From contig CAVAKZ010000016.1 of NCBI GenBank assembly GCA_963589425.1, positions 1 to 47,161 of the forward strand: 47,161 nt of DNA. The letters run 5' to 3'. Made by a program: the position numbers and the translations under genes. The DNA is from CAKRJP01 sp963589425 (GTDB taxonomy: Bacteria; Bacillota; Clostridia; Lachnospirales; Lachnospiraceae). Positions 17,636 to 25,655 of the stretch are shown one piece after another. The first letter of the stretch is position 1. The number at the start of each line of letters is the position of its first letter. Below the pieces are notes generated by a model that saw only the letters and a list, made by a program, of their open reading frames with translations, had not been told where the DNA came from and did no database searches.

Positions 17636-17695
17636 GTGATATATCAAGGTTAAGCCAGTGCTATAAATAGCAAAATTAAAATTGAATAAACATAA

Positions 17696-17740
17696 GAAAT
17701 TCGCCGGAATCCAAGAGTTCTTGTGATTTAGGCGAATTTC
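17696..17740 (+). terminator. Long imperfect hairpin between the MIP gene and the microcompartment operon
   Basis: Outer arms GAAATTCGCC and GGCGAATTTC (10 bp) enclose AATC/GATT and CAAGA/TCTTG inner pairings. ATTTAATG follows rather than a pure T-run. It may terminate MIP transcription partially or be an attenuator. A smaller perfect hairpin (CGTGAA/TTCACG) follows at 17756-17771. Confidence 0.5.
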
Positions 17741-17800
17741 ATTTAATGAAAACCTCGTGAAAAACTTCACGTATTGAGAAAAGAAGGTAAGGAAGTACAT

Positions 17801-18175
17801 ATGGAAAGAACACAGTTGGGAGAATTGGGATTAGAGAGAATTATTCAGGAAACAGTGCCGGGTAAGCAGATTACCATGGCTCACGTAGTGTCTAGCCCTA
17901 ACCCGCTGATCTATCAAAAACTTGGTCTGGATCCAACAGTAGATTATAACAAAGCGGCCATTGGCGTCATGACACTTTCCCCGAGCGAGACAGCCATCAT
18001 CGCAGCAGACATTGCCATGAAGCGAGCAAGGATTGATCTAGGTTTTATTGATCGTTTCAGCGGTACATTGATTATAACAGGAAGGATTGCAGATGTGACT
18101 ACAGCTTGGGAGGCAGTTCTTCTCTATGCAAAACGGGAAATGGGATTTTCAGTTTGCGAGATTACGAAGGCTTAG
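17801..18175 (+). CDS. Microcompartment shell protein, EutS/CutR-like (BMC-H, permuted)
   Basis: A 124-residue single BMC-domain protein of the circularly permuted EutS/PduU class, starting MERTQLGELGLERII and containing PGKQITMAHVVSSP (the N-terminal strand that forms the small pore barrel) and AIGVMTLSPSETAIIAADIA. Such proteins form bent or flat hexamers in the shell. The ATG at 17801 follows AAGGAAGTACAT; a TTG nine codons upstream is less likely. First gene of the locus, 3 bp before the EutP-like GTPase. Confidence 0.88.
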   Translation: MERTQLGELGLERIIQETVPGKQITMAHVVSSPNPLIYQKLGLDPTVDYNKAAIGVMTLSPSETAIIAADIAMKRARIDLGFIDRFSGTLIITGRIADVTTAWEAVLLYAKREMGFSVCEITKA

Positions 18176-18178
18176 ATT

Positions 18179-18769
18179 ATGAGAAAGATTATATTTATAG
18201 GTCGAACGGGAACGGGAAAAACAACTTTAACGCAGGCTTTAAAGGGAAATAAGATTTCTTACCATAAGACACAATATGTAAATCATTATGATGTAATCAT
18301 TGATACTCCGGGAGAGTATTGTGAAAACAGGGAATTGGCAAATGGAGTAATCCTATATGCCTATGAAGCTAGTATTGTGGGGCTGATGATGAGTTCCACA
18401 GAGGATTACTCTGTTTACAGTCCCAATATTGCATCCTTGGCAACCCGGGAGGTTGTAGGAATTGTTACAAAAATCAATGATTTAGGAGCAAGACCGGATA
18501 TGGCAGAGATGTGGCTTAGACTTGCAGGATGCAAGACCATATTTTTTGTAGATTCGGTGATTGGTGAAGGGATTGCAGATATCCTTCTTTATTTAAGAGA
18601 AGAGGGGGATGTGATGCCTTGGGAGAAGGAAGGCCACGAAGGAGAACTTGGCTATGAGCACGAAAATATCGTGATCGAGGATGGAGTCAAGTTGATTAAT
18701 CGTCCGGAAAGGAAGAAAGATGGCGAGACGCGTATTAATGATCGCTGGAGATTATACAGAGGATTATGA
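18179..18769 (+). CDS. EutP/PduV-like small GTPase
   Basis: The P-loop FIGRTGTGKTTLTQAL is at the N-terminus, followed by a switch-like DTPGEYCEN and a TKIND base-recognition segment, as in EutP/PduV. The 196 residues exceed EutP by about 45; the extra part is an acidic then basic tail (from about residue 150). PduV has been linked to microcompartment placement and movement in the cell and EutP to kinase-like activity; the role here is inferred. Its last 50 bases overlap the start of the DJ-1/PfpI gene in another frame. Confidence 0.85.
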   Translation: MRKIIFIGRTGTGKTTLTQALKGNKISYHKTQYVNHYDVIIDTPGEYCENRELANGVILYAYEASIVGLMMSSTEDYSVYSPNIASLATREVVGIVTKINDLGARPDMAEMWLRLAGCKTIFFVDSVIGEGIADILLYLREEGDVMPWEKEGHEGELGYEHENIVIEDGVKLINRPERKKDGETRINDRWRLYRGL

Positions 18770-19301
18770 AGTTATGGTTCCCTATCAAGCCTTAGAAATG
18801 GCTGGAGTTAAGGTTGATGTGGTATGTCCAGGAAAAACAGCCGGAGACCATATTCAGACAGCAGTTCATGACTTTGGAGCGGAGCAGACATATTCGGAAA
18901 AGCCGGGACATTTATTTCAATTGAATGCTTCTTTTGATTATCTGAAACTTGCGGAGTATGACGGACTCTACCTTACAGGTGGAAGAGGTCCGGAGTATTT
19001 AAGAAGAGATCCAAGAGTTTTGGATATTGTTAGGTTTTTCTTTCAAATGAATCTGCCTGTGGCGGCAATCTGTCACGGTATACAGATTCTTACAGCTGCA
19101 GATGTATTGCAAGGAAGAATATTGACTGCATATGATGCTGTGGCGCCGGAAGTGACTATGGCAAAGGCTACCTATATGCAGGTGCCGGTAACAGAAACAG
19201 TGGTGGATGGCAATTTAGTTACATCCCCAGCTTGGCCTGGCCATATTACTCTTTTAAGAGAATTTTTAAAGTTACTTCACATTACAATTTTTGAATCATA
19301 A
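18720..19301 (+). CDS. DJ-1/PfpI-family protein in the microcompartment locus
   Basis: The nucleophile elbow AAICHG places the reactive Cys at residue 118, and the family Glu is in the MIAGDYTEDYE loop, so the catalytic pair is intact. DJ-1/PfpI members include proteases, glyoxalases and deglycases. In a compartment that produces reactive aldehydes a carbonyl-detoxifying or protein-repair role is plausible but inferred. It overlaps the EutP-like gene by 50 bp (SD AAGGAAG lies within that gene) and ends 108 bp before the dehydratase, so it is transcribed with the locus. No cargo helix is visible. Confidence 0.85.
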   Translation: MARRVLMIAGDYTEDYEVMVPYQALEMAGVKVDVVCPGKTAGDHIQTAVHDFGAEQTYSEKPGHLFQLNASFDYLKLAEYDGLYLTGGRGPEYLRRDPRVLDIVRFFFQMNLPVAAICHGIQILTAADVLQGRILTAYDAVAPEVTMAKATYMQVPVTETVVDGNLVTSPAWPGHITLLREFLKLLHITIFES

Positions 19302-19409
19302 GGGCGTTTTAAATTTACCAAGGATGGTTTTTAAACTACCTGTAGATTTTTGGCGAACTATGTAATAATGCTCATAAATAGAGCACAATATTAAAGGAGG
19401 TTATTTAAT

Positions 19410-22004
19410 ATGATAGCAAAAGGTTTTACAGAGCCAACAGAACGAATCAAACGTTTGGCTAACGTAGTTGTAACAGCATTTCCTGAAGTAGAAGCTGAGA
19501 GAGCTGTACTTACAACAGAAGCGTACAAAGAGACAGAGGGTATGCCTAACGTAATGCGTCGTGCAAAAGTTGCAGAGAAGTTATTCAACGAACTCCCTGT
19601 AACAATCAGAGATGATGAGTTGGTAGTTGGTTCTTTGACTGTGCATCCTCGTTCATGTCAGATCGCTCCAGAGTATTCTTATGACTGGGTTGAGGCTGAG
19701 TTTGACACAATGGAGACTAGAATGGCTGACCCATTCAAGATTCCAAAGGATGTTGCAGCAAAGCTTCATGAAGCATTCCTCTATTGGCCGGGAAAGACTG
19801 TAAGTGATTTGGCTACATCTTACATGTCAGAAGAGACAAAAGCATGCCAGGCAAATGGTGTATTTACAGTTGGTAACTACTACTATGGTGGCGTAGGACA
19901 TGTTTGTGTAGACTATGGCAAGATTCTTGAGAAAGGTTTCCGCGGAGTTATCGAAGAAGTTGTTTGTGCAATGGAGAAGATGGACCGCAGTGATCCGACT
20001 TATATTAAGAAACAGCAGTTCTACAATGCAGTAATCATTACATATTCAGCAGCTATTAATTTTGCTCATCGTTATGCTGCTAAAGCTAGAGAGATGGCAG
20101 CAGTTGAGACTAATCCAACAAGAAAAGCCGAACTTCTTCAGATCGCTGCTAACTGTGATAGAGTTCCGGAGAATGGGGCAACAAACTTCTATGAGGCTTG
20201 CCAGTCCTTCTGGTTCGTTCAGTTGATGCTTCAGATCGAGTCTTCCGGACATTCTATTTCTCCAGGTAGATTTGATACTTATATGTATCCATATTACAAA
20301 GATGACAAGAACATCACTCCAGAGTTTGCTCAGGAACTAATCGATTGTATCTGGGTTAAATTAAATGACATCAACAAGACAAGAGATGCCATCTCTGATC
20401 AGGCATTTGCTGGATATGCAGTATTCCAGAACTTAGGTGTTGGTGGACAGGATGAGAAGGGTAGAGATATTACGAATGATATTTCTTACATGGCTATGCA
20501 GGCTTGTGCACATGTTAAGTTGCCGGCTCCTTCATTCTCAATCCGTGTACATGAGAATACTCCTGATGAGTTCTTGTACAGAGCTTGTGAGCTCGCTCGT
20601 TTAGGACTTGGTGTTCCGGCTATGTATAATGATGAAGTTATCATTCCGGCTCTTGTTAACCGTGGTGTTAAACTGGAAGATGCTCGTAACTACTGTATCA
20701 TCGGTTGTGTAGAGCCTCAGTGTCCACACAAGACAGAAGGTTGGCATGATGCTGCATTCTTCAATGTTGCTAAGGTAATGGAGATTACATTAAATAACGG
20801 ACGTGTTGGAGACAAGCAGTTAGGACCTGTAACCGGAGAGATGAGCACATGGACAAGTATCGAAGACTTCTTTACAGCATTTGAGAAACAGATGGAATAC
20901 TTCGTATATCATTTGGCAGAAGCTGATAACGCAGTTGACCTTGCTCATATGGAAAGAGACCAGTTACCATTCCTTTCAGCTCTTGTTGATGACTGTATCG
21001 GACGTGGTAAGACAGTAGAAGAAGGTGGAGCAATCTATAACTTTACTGGCCCACAGGCATTCGGTGTTGTTGATGCTGGCGACTCTGCATATGCTATGCA
21101 GAAACATGTATTTGAGAATAAGGAAGTTACAATTTCTCAGTTGAAAGAAGCTCTTGATCACAACTTTGGTTATCCGGTAGATAGTTCCACTCAGGCAGAG
21201 AAGATCTTTGATGCACAGCGTGCTGGTGGTGCTATTCCTAATGCTACAGCTGCTGCTGTTCAGACAGATGAGCAAAAGGTATATGAGATTGTTAAGAAGA
21301 TTCTTAGCAGTAACGGATCTGTAGATCTTGCTACAGTAACAAGTGCAGTTAATAATTCTGTAAGTCCTGCAGCAGCAGTTGGCGGAGATTACTTCGGAAT
21401 CAAGAAGGTTATGGAAAAGACCGATTGGTATGGTAATGATATCGACGAAGTAGACTACGTATCAGCTAGAGTTGCTCGTATCTACAGTGCAGAAGTAGAA
21501 AAATACACCAACCCACGTGGAGGACAGTTCCAGGCAGGATGCTACCCAGTATCTGCAAACGTTCTCTTTGGTAAAGATGTAGCAGCTCTTCCAGACGGAA
21601 GACTTGCAACTACTCCTCTTGCAGACGGTGTTTCACCTCGTGCAGGTAAGGATGTAAGTGGACCTACGGCAGCAACAAACTCTGTGGCTAAGCTTGACCA
21701 TGAGTACTTCTCAAATGGTACACTTTACAACCAGAAGTTTACTCCATCTGCAGTAGCAGGAGATGATGGACTTCAGAACTTCGCAGCAGTAGTAAGAAGC
21801 TACTTCGATCACAAAGGAATGCACGTTCAGTTTAACGTAATTGATCGTCAAACACTGATCGATGCTCAGGAACATCCAGAGCTTCATAAGGATTTAGTAG
21901 TTCGTGTAGCTGGATACAGTGCTCACTTTGTTACATTAGCTAAGGAAGTTCAGGACAACATTATTGAGCGTACAGAGCATGAATTCGGTTGCTCAAGCTG
22001 TTAA
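19410..22004 (+). CDS. B12-independent glycyl-radical diol dehydratase
   Basis: Glycyl radical enzyme expected to dehydrate 1,2-propanediol to propionaldehyde (or glycerol to 3-hydroxypropionaldehyde). The active-site residues read directly are His164, His281, Ser282, Cys433 and Glu435 (IGCVEPQ) and Asp447 (GWHDAAFFN), the numbers I recall for Clostridium butyricum glycerol dehydratase. The radical Gly is residue 835 in RVAGYSA, 72 further on than in that enzyme because of an insert near residues 588-668. Choline lyase (CutC) is ruled out by the sequence after GCVEP. The C-terminus ends GCSSC. SD AAAGGAGG; the activating enzyme follows after 19 bp. Length 864. Confidence 0.92.
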   Translation: MIAKGFTEPTERIKRLANVVVTAFPEVEAERAVLTTEAYKETEGMPNVMRRAKVAEKLFNELPVTIRDDELVVGSLTVHPRSCQIAPEYSYDWVEAEFDTMETRMADPFKIPKDVAAKLHEAFLYWPGKTVSDLATSYMSEETKACQANGVFTVGNYYYGGVGHVCVDYGKILEKGFRGVIEEVVCAMEKMDRSDPTYIKKQQFYNAVIITYSAAINFAHRYAAKAREMAAVETNPTRKAELLQIAANCDRVPENGATNFYEACQSFWFVQLMLQIESSGHSISPGRFDTYMYPYYKDDKNITPEFAQELIDCIWVKLNDINKTRDAISDQAFAGYAVFQNLGVGGQDEKGRDITNDISYMAMQACAHVKLPAPSFSIRVHENTPDEFLYRACELARLGLGVPAMYNDEVIIPALVNRGVKLEDARNYCIIGCVEPQCPHKTEGWHDAAFFNVAKVMEITLNNGRVGDKQLGPVTGEMSTWTSIEDFFTAFEKQMEYFVYHLAEADNAVDLAHMERDQLPFLSALVDDCIGRGKTVEEGGAIYNFTGPQAFGVVDAGDSAYAMQKHVFENKEVTISQLKEALDHNFGYPVDSSTQAEKIFDAQRAGGAIPNATAAAVQTDEQKVYEIVKKILSSNGSVDLATVTSAVNNSVSPAAAVGGDYFGIKKVMEKTDWYGNDIDEVDYVSARVARIYSAEVEKYTNPRGGQFQAGCYPVSANVLFGKDVAALPDGRLATTPLADGVSPRAGKDVSGPTAATNSVAKLDHEYFSNGTLYNQKFTPSAVAGDDGLQNFAAVVRSYFDHKGMHVQFNVIDRQTLIDAQEHPELHKDLVVRVAGYSAHFVTLAKEVQDNIIERTEHEFGCSSC

Positions 22005-22023
22005 TTGAAGGAGAATATTTAAT

Positions 22024-22944
22024 ATGGAGCGGATTGATTATGCCATGGAAGGTCTTGTGTTTGATATACAAAGATTTTCCGTGAATGATGGTCCGGGAAT
22101 CCGCACGATTGTGTTTTTAAATGGATGCCCCTTACGTTGTCAGTGGTGTTCAAATCCGGAATCACAGTTACTTAGACCTGTGGTTATGTACAATGATATG
22201 GAATGCATTCACTGTGGCGCTTGTATTTCAGCATGCAAACAGGGAGCAATTGACCCTAAGAATCGGGGGATGATCGATCACAGCAAATGTACTGGCTGTG
22301 GCGAATGCTCTCTGGTTTGCCCGGTAGGAGCACTTATTATGAAGGGTAAGCGAATGACAGTAGAAGAAGTCATTCGTATTCTGAAAAAGGATGGCACACA
22401 TTATAGAAGGTCCGGAGGAGGCTTAACATTATCAGGTGGAGAGCCTCTGATGCAGTCTGAATTTGCAGTTGAGCTTTTGAAGGCTGCACATGCTCAGGGC
22501 TGGAATACAGCTATAGAGACAACTTCCTGTGCCAGTGAAGAGGTGATTCGAAATGTATTCCCTCATATCGATCTGGCTTTGGCAGATGTAAAGAGTATAG
22601 ATGACCAGAAGCATACACATTTTACCGGCGTATCCAACAAGGAAATTCTTGAGAGAGTAAAACTTGTTTCGGAGATTACAAAAATAATGGTAAGGGTGCC
22701 AGTTATTCCGGGCTTCAATGACAAAAAAGAAGAGATTCGTCAGATTGCAGAGTATGCAAAGACTCTCAATCAGGAAAACCTGCAAGGGGTGAATCTTTTG
22801 CCATATCACTCAATGGGTGAGAATAAATATAAGATGTTAGGTCGTGACTATGATCTCCATGGTGTAAAGATGATGGACAAAGATTATGTGAACGAGCTAA
22901 AAGAAGTAGTAGAGCAATGCGGCGTTAATTGCCGTGTAGGCTAA
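22024..22944 (+). CDS. Glycyl-radical enzyme activating enzyme (radical SAM)
   Basis: Uses SAM and a reduced [4Fe-4S] cluster to place the radical on Gly835 of the dehydratase. The radical-SAM motif is CPLRCQWC (Cys35, 39, 42), followed by the insert with two ferredoxin-like clusters (CIHCGACISAC and CTGCGECSLVC), the layout of diol dehydratase, choline lyase and benzylsuccinate synthase activases. LTLSGGEPL is the SAM-binding GGE motif. 306 residues, usual length. It immediately follows the dehydratase and will need SAM and low-potential electrons; the locus appears to supply both. Confidence 0.95.
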   Translation: MERIDYAMEGLVFDIQRFSVNDGPGIRTIVFLNGCPLRCQWCSNPESQLLRPVVMYNDMECIHCGACISACKQGAIDPKNRGMIDHSKCTGCGECSLVCPVGALIMKGKRMTVEEVIRILKKDGTHYRRSGGGLTLSGGEPLMQSEFAVELLKAAHAQGWNTAIETTSCASEEVIRNVFPHIDLALADVKSIDDQKHTHFTGVSNKEILERVKLVSEITKIMVRVPVIPGFNDKKEEIRQIAEYAKTLNQENLQGVNLLPYHSMGENKYKMLGRDYDLHGVKMMDKDYVNELKEVVEQCGVNCRVG

Positions 22945-22966
22945 ATAAAAAAATGGAGGAGAGAAA

Positions 22967-23773
22967 ATGGATCAGCAGTTAATTGAAAAAGTGATGAAAC
23001 AGGTTTCTAGCGAACTCGCAGCAAACCAGACAGCTTCTGCTAGCGCATCTTCCACATCAGCAGCTTGTGACAGTTGTGTGGATGGTGTTGGACTCACAGA
23101 GTACGTAGGAACATCAATTGGAGATACAATTGGTTTAGTAATCGCAAGTGTAGACCCAATGCTCACAGATATTATGAATCTTGGAAAGTTCCGTTCTATC
23201 GGTATTATCGGAGGACGTACAGGAGCAGGTCCACAGATAATGGCAGTTGATGAGGCTGTTAAGGCTACTAATACAGAAGTTATTTCTGTTGAGTTGCCAA
23301 GAGATACAAAGGGTGGCGCTGGACACGGATCATTAATCCTGATCGGTGCTGAAGATGTATCCGATGCTAGAAGAGCAGTAGAGATCGCATTGAGCGTACT
23401 TCCTAAATATTTTGGAGACGTTTATGGAAATGATGCTGGACATCTTGAGTTCCAGTATACAGCTAGAGCAAGCTATTGCTTAGAGAAAGCTATGGGAGCT
23501 ACTCTTGGAAAGGCTTGGGGAATGACTTGTGCAGGTCCTGCAGCAATTGGTGCAGTATTAGCAGATACAGCTGTTAAGGCAGCAAACGTTGAGGTAATTG
23601 GATATTCTTCACCTGGAAATGGTGGAACCAGCTACTCAAACGAGGTTATTTTAACATTTACAGGTGATTCTGGTGCGGTTCGTCAGGCTGTACGTGCAGC
23701 AATCGAAGTTGGTAAGAAACTTCTTGGAGCATTAGGCGATGAGCCACAGTCAACTACAGAGCCATACATTTAA
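22967..23773 (+). CDS. Microcompartment shell protein, PduB-like trimer (BMC-T)
   Basis: A 268-residue tandem BMC-domain protein. An N-terminal amphipathic helix (MDQQLIEKVMKQVSSELA) and a Ser/Ala-rich linker precede the double BMC fold (GDTIGLVIASVDPML; KAWGMTCAGPAAIGAVLADTAVKAANVEVIGY). PduB has a similar extension, which binds cargo to the shell. Trimers tile with BMC-H hexamers and often have gated pores. Good SD GGAGGAG. Probably a major facet protein. Confidence 0.9.
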   Translation: MDQQLIEKVMKQVSSELAANQTASASASSTSAACDSCVDGVGLTEYVGTSIGDTIGLVIASVDPMLTDIMNLGKFRSIGIIGGRTGAGPQIMAVDEAVKATNTEVISVELPRDTKGGAGHGSLILIGAEDVSDARRAVEIALSVLPKYFGDVYGNDAGHLEFQYTARASYCLEKAMGATLGKAWGMTCAGPAAIGAVLADTAVKAANVEVIGYSSPGNGGTSYSNEVILTFTGDSGAVRQAVRAAIEVGKKLLGALGDEPQSTTEPYI

Positions 23774-23802
23774 GATTCATAAATTTTTAAGGAGGATATA
23801 CT

Positions 23803-24087
23803 ATGAATTCAGATGCATTAGGAATGGTTGAAACAAAAGGACTTGTTGGAGCTATTGAAGCAGCAGATGCAATGGTAAAGGCAGCTAACGTAACATTATG
23901 CGGATATGAGAAGATCGGATCTGGACTTGTTACTGTAATGGTTAGAGGAGACGTAGGAGCAGTTAAGGCAGCTACAGACGCTGGAGCAGCAGCTGCAAGA
24001 GCAGTAGGTGAGGTTGTTTCTCTTCACGTTATTCCACGTCCACACATGGATACAGAGAAGATTATTCCAAAGAAATTAGCAGACTAA
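23803..24087 (+). CDS. Microcompartment shell protein, PduA/PduJ-like hexamer (BMC-H)
   Basis: A compact 94-residue single BMC domain: LGMVETKGLVGAIEAADAMVKAANVTL at the N-terminus, then VMVRGDVGAVKAATDAG. This is the canonical facet hexamer. SD TAAGGAGGATATACT is very strong, and a hairpin lies directly after the stop, consistent with high and separately stabilised expression. It is the only short, tail-less BMC-H in the locus apart from the EutS-like protein, so likely the bulk shell component. Confidence 0.95.
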   Translation: MNSDALGMVETKGLVGAIEAADAMVKAANVTLCGYEKIGSGLVTVMVRGDVGAVKAATDAGAAAARAVGEVVSLHVIPRPHMDTEKIIPKKLAD

Positions 24088-24106
24088 TAAGAATTAAAGG
24101 GACGGG

Positions 24107-24132
24107 GCGGAGATTAAGAAATTAATCTCCGC
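24107..24132 (+). other. Intercistronic hairpin without T-run
   Basis: GCGGAGATTAA and TTAATCTCCGC form a perfect 11-bp stem closed by a GAAA tetraloop, right after the PduA-like gene. No T-run follows (TAGTCATAG), so it is more likely an mRNA stability or processing element than a terminator. Confidence 0.6.
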
Positions 24133-24149
24133 TAGTCATAGAGGTGCCC

Positions 24150-24674
24150 ATGGAAATTAATGAAACACAGCTAAGAAAATTAGTTGAGCGGATCATGGAG
24201 CTTACTCTTGAACTTACAGAATCGAATAATGTAAAAAAGGAGATTTTGGTAGTTTTAGCTGGAAAGAACCAGGAGCAGCTGAAGACAGCATTAGAAGCAT
24301 TACCTGATTCCTCTGATGAGAGTCGAACCATTGTGGTTACAAAAGGGCTTATAGAGAATGAAGAATTAGGACAGCTTATCTGTAAATCCTGCGAGAAAAT
24401 CATCCAGCCGGAAGAAGTTCTATCTAAGCCGCTTAGCTATGAAAAGATAATTTTCCCAGCTATGCCGAGGGACATTCTCGCTAAGTGTGCATTGTGTATT
24501 CCGGATACCTACGAAGTAGCCTTGGTTCAGAAAGCATTCGAGGAATCAGTACCCATCGTACTATCTAAGAATGCTTTAAGTCCATTTACAGGAAAAGAAC
24601 CAGAGAGCTATCAAAATTGTATTTTGGGATATATAAAAAGATTATTGGAATATGGAATCGAAATAGAACTATAG
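24150..24674 (+). CDS. Flavoprotein-like protein of the microcompartment locus
   Basis: 174 residues. A short N-terminal amphipathic helix (INETQLRKLVERIMELTLEL) resembles a cargo-targeting helix. Then a Rossmann-like fold with KEILVVLAG, and a segment IIFPAMPRDILAKCALCIPDTY followed by PIVLSKNAL that matches the pattern of the Flavoprotein (UbiX/PPC decarboxylase-like) family, where the loop binds FMN phosphate. No catalytic assignment is possible. In this locus it might carry electrons from the PduS-like protein. ATG at 24150 is preferred over a GTG two codons upstream, giving five bases to GAGG. Confidence 0.55.
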   Translation: MEINETQLRKLVERIMELTLELTESNNVKKEILVVLAGKNQEQLKTALEALPDSSDESRTIVVTKGLIENEELGQLICKSCEKIIQPEEVLSKPLSYEKIIFPAMPRDILAKCALCIPDTYEVALVQKAFEESVPIVLSKNALSPFTGKEPESYQNCILGYIKRLLEYGIEIEL

Positions 24675-24695
24675 AAAATATAAGGAGGTGAAAAG

Positions 24696-25334
24696 ATGCG
24701 TGAATCACTGGGACTCGTAGAAACCGTAGGTATTTCTACAGCTATTGAAGTGGCGGATGTCATGGTAAAAGCAGCTAATGTAAAAATTCTTGAATTAGAG
24801 AATAGCAAAGGCGGTGGATACATGACCGTCAAAGTAGTAGGTGATGTAGGAGCTGTAAAGGCTGCGGTTAATGCTGCAAAAGCTGCTGGAGTTAAGTATG
24901 GAAATCTTGTTTCGGCATCAGTGATTGCCAGACCTTCTGATGGCATGTCAACTCTTTTCTGTAATCCTAAGGTTCCATATCAATCCGTTAACAAGAAGCC
25001 GATTCCTCAAGCTTGGGAGGAAGATGAGCCTGAAAAGTTAAATTACACGGTGAAGAAAAAAACGGTGAAGAAGGAGCCTGCAAAGACAAAAGAAGCTTTG
25101 GGGGAGAATGCACCGAAGGCAGAAGTTGAGCCGGTAAAAGAAGAAGCTAAAGTGATTGAGGAGCCGAAGGCGGAAGAACCGAAGCTAGAAGAAGCTAAGG
25201 CAGAAGAACCTAAGGTAGAAGAGTCGAAAGTAGAAGAGACTAAGGCAGAAGAACCTAAGGCAAAGAATACCCCGAAGGAAACGGAAGGGAAAAGCCAGGC
25301 TAAACCTAGACGATCATCTAGAAAAAAGAAATAG
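24696..25334 (+). CDS. Shell protein BMC-H with long charged C-terminal tail
   Basis: Residues 1-90 are a normal BMC-H domain (SLGLVETVGISTAIEVADVMVKAANV). Residues about 115-212 are low-complexity: Lys/Glu/Pro/Ala-rich, with KAEEPK present three times and close variants (EEPKLEEAK, EESKVEETK), ending in a strongly basic PRRSSRKKK. PduK-type shell proteins also have C-terminal extensions, but with a different composition. The tail would be disordered and face one side of the shell. Likely a minor facet component, perhaps linking shells to cargo, to each other or to nucleic acid; the role is unknown. Confidence 0.88.
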   Translation: MRESLGLVETVGISTAIEVADVMVKAANVKILELENSKGGGYMTVKVVGDVGAVKAAVNAAKAAGVKYGNLVSASVIARPSDGMSTLFCNPKVPYQSVNKKPIPQAWEEDEPEKLNYTVKKKTVKKEPAKTKEALGENAPKAEVEPVKEEAKVIEEPKAEEPKLEEAKAEEPKVEESKVEETKAEEPKAKNTPKETEGKSQAKPRRSSRKKK

Positions 25335-25360
25335 ATAGATGAGAAAGGAAGTATTAACGT

Positions 25361-25633
25361 ATGGTTTTAGCAAAAGTAATCGGCAATGTAGTAGCTACAC
25401 GCAAAGATCCAACCCTAGAAGGAACTAAGTTAATGATTGTTCGTAGGGTGAATGCAGAGGGAGCATATATTGATTCAGAACAGGTTGCAGTAGATTATGT
25501 AGGCTGTGGAATCGGAGAATTTGTACTTTGTGCAACCGGATCTTCAGTTCGTGTAGATGACGATAAACGTGGTAAAACAATTGATATGGCAGTAATAGGA
25601 ATCATTGATAGTGTTGATACCTCAGGACAATAA
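25361..25633 (+). CDS. Microcompartment vertex protein (EutN/PduN/CcmL, BMC-P)
   Basis: A 90-residue pentamer-forming protein: MVLAKVIGNVVATRKDPTLEGTKLMIVR, then AVDYVGCGIGEFVLCATGSSVR and the closing VIGIIDSVD, all typical of the family. Pentamers cap the twelve vertices and close the shell. Only one such gene is seen in the locus. It follows the tailed BMC-H by 26 bp. Confidence 0.95.
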   Translation: MVLAKVIGNVVATRKDPTLEGTKLMIVRRVNAEGAYIDSEQVAVDYVGCGIGEFVLCATGSSVRVDDDKRGKTIDMAVIGIIDSVDTSGQ

Positions 25634-25655
25634 TAGGATATAAAAAGGGTTAATT

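Noticed and set aside
19410..22004. Choline trimethylamine-lyase (CutC) assignment for the glycyl radical enzyme
   Set aside because: After GCVEPQ the sequence is CPHKTEGWHDAAFFN, as in glycerol/propanediol dehydratases, and active-site numbering matches glycerol dehydratase; CutC has a different stretch there.
25140..25270. Tandem DNA repeat or mobile element in the tailed shell gene
   Set aside because: The repeated bases simply encode the KAEEPK-type protein repeats, are in frame and have no flanking target duplication.
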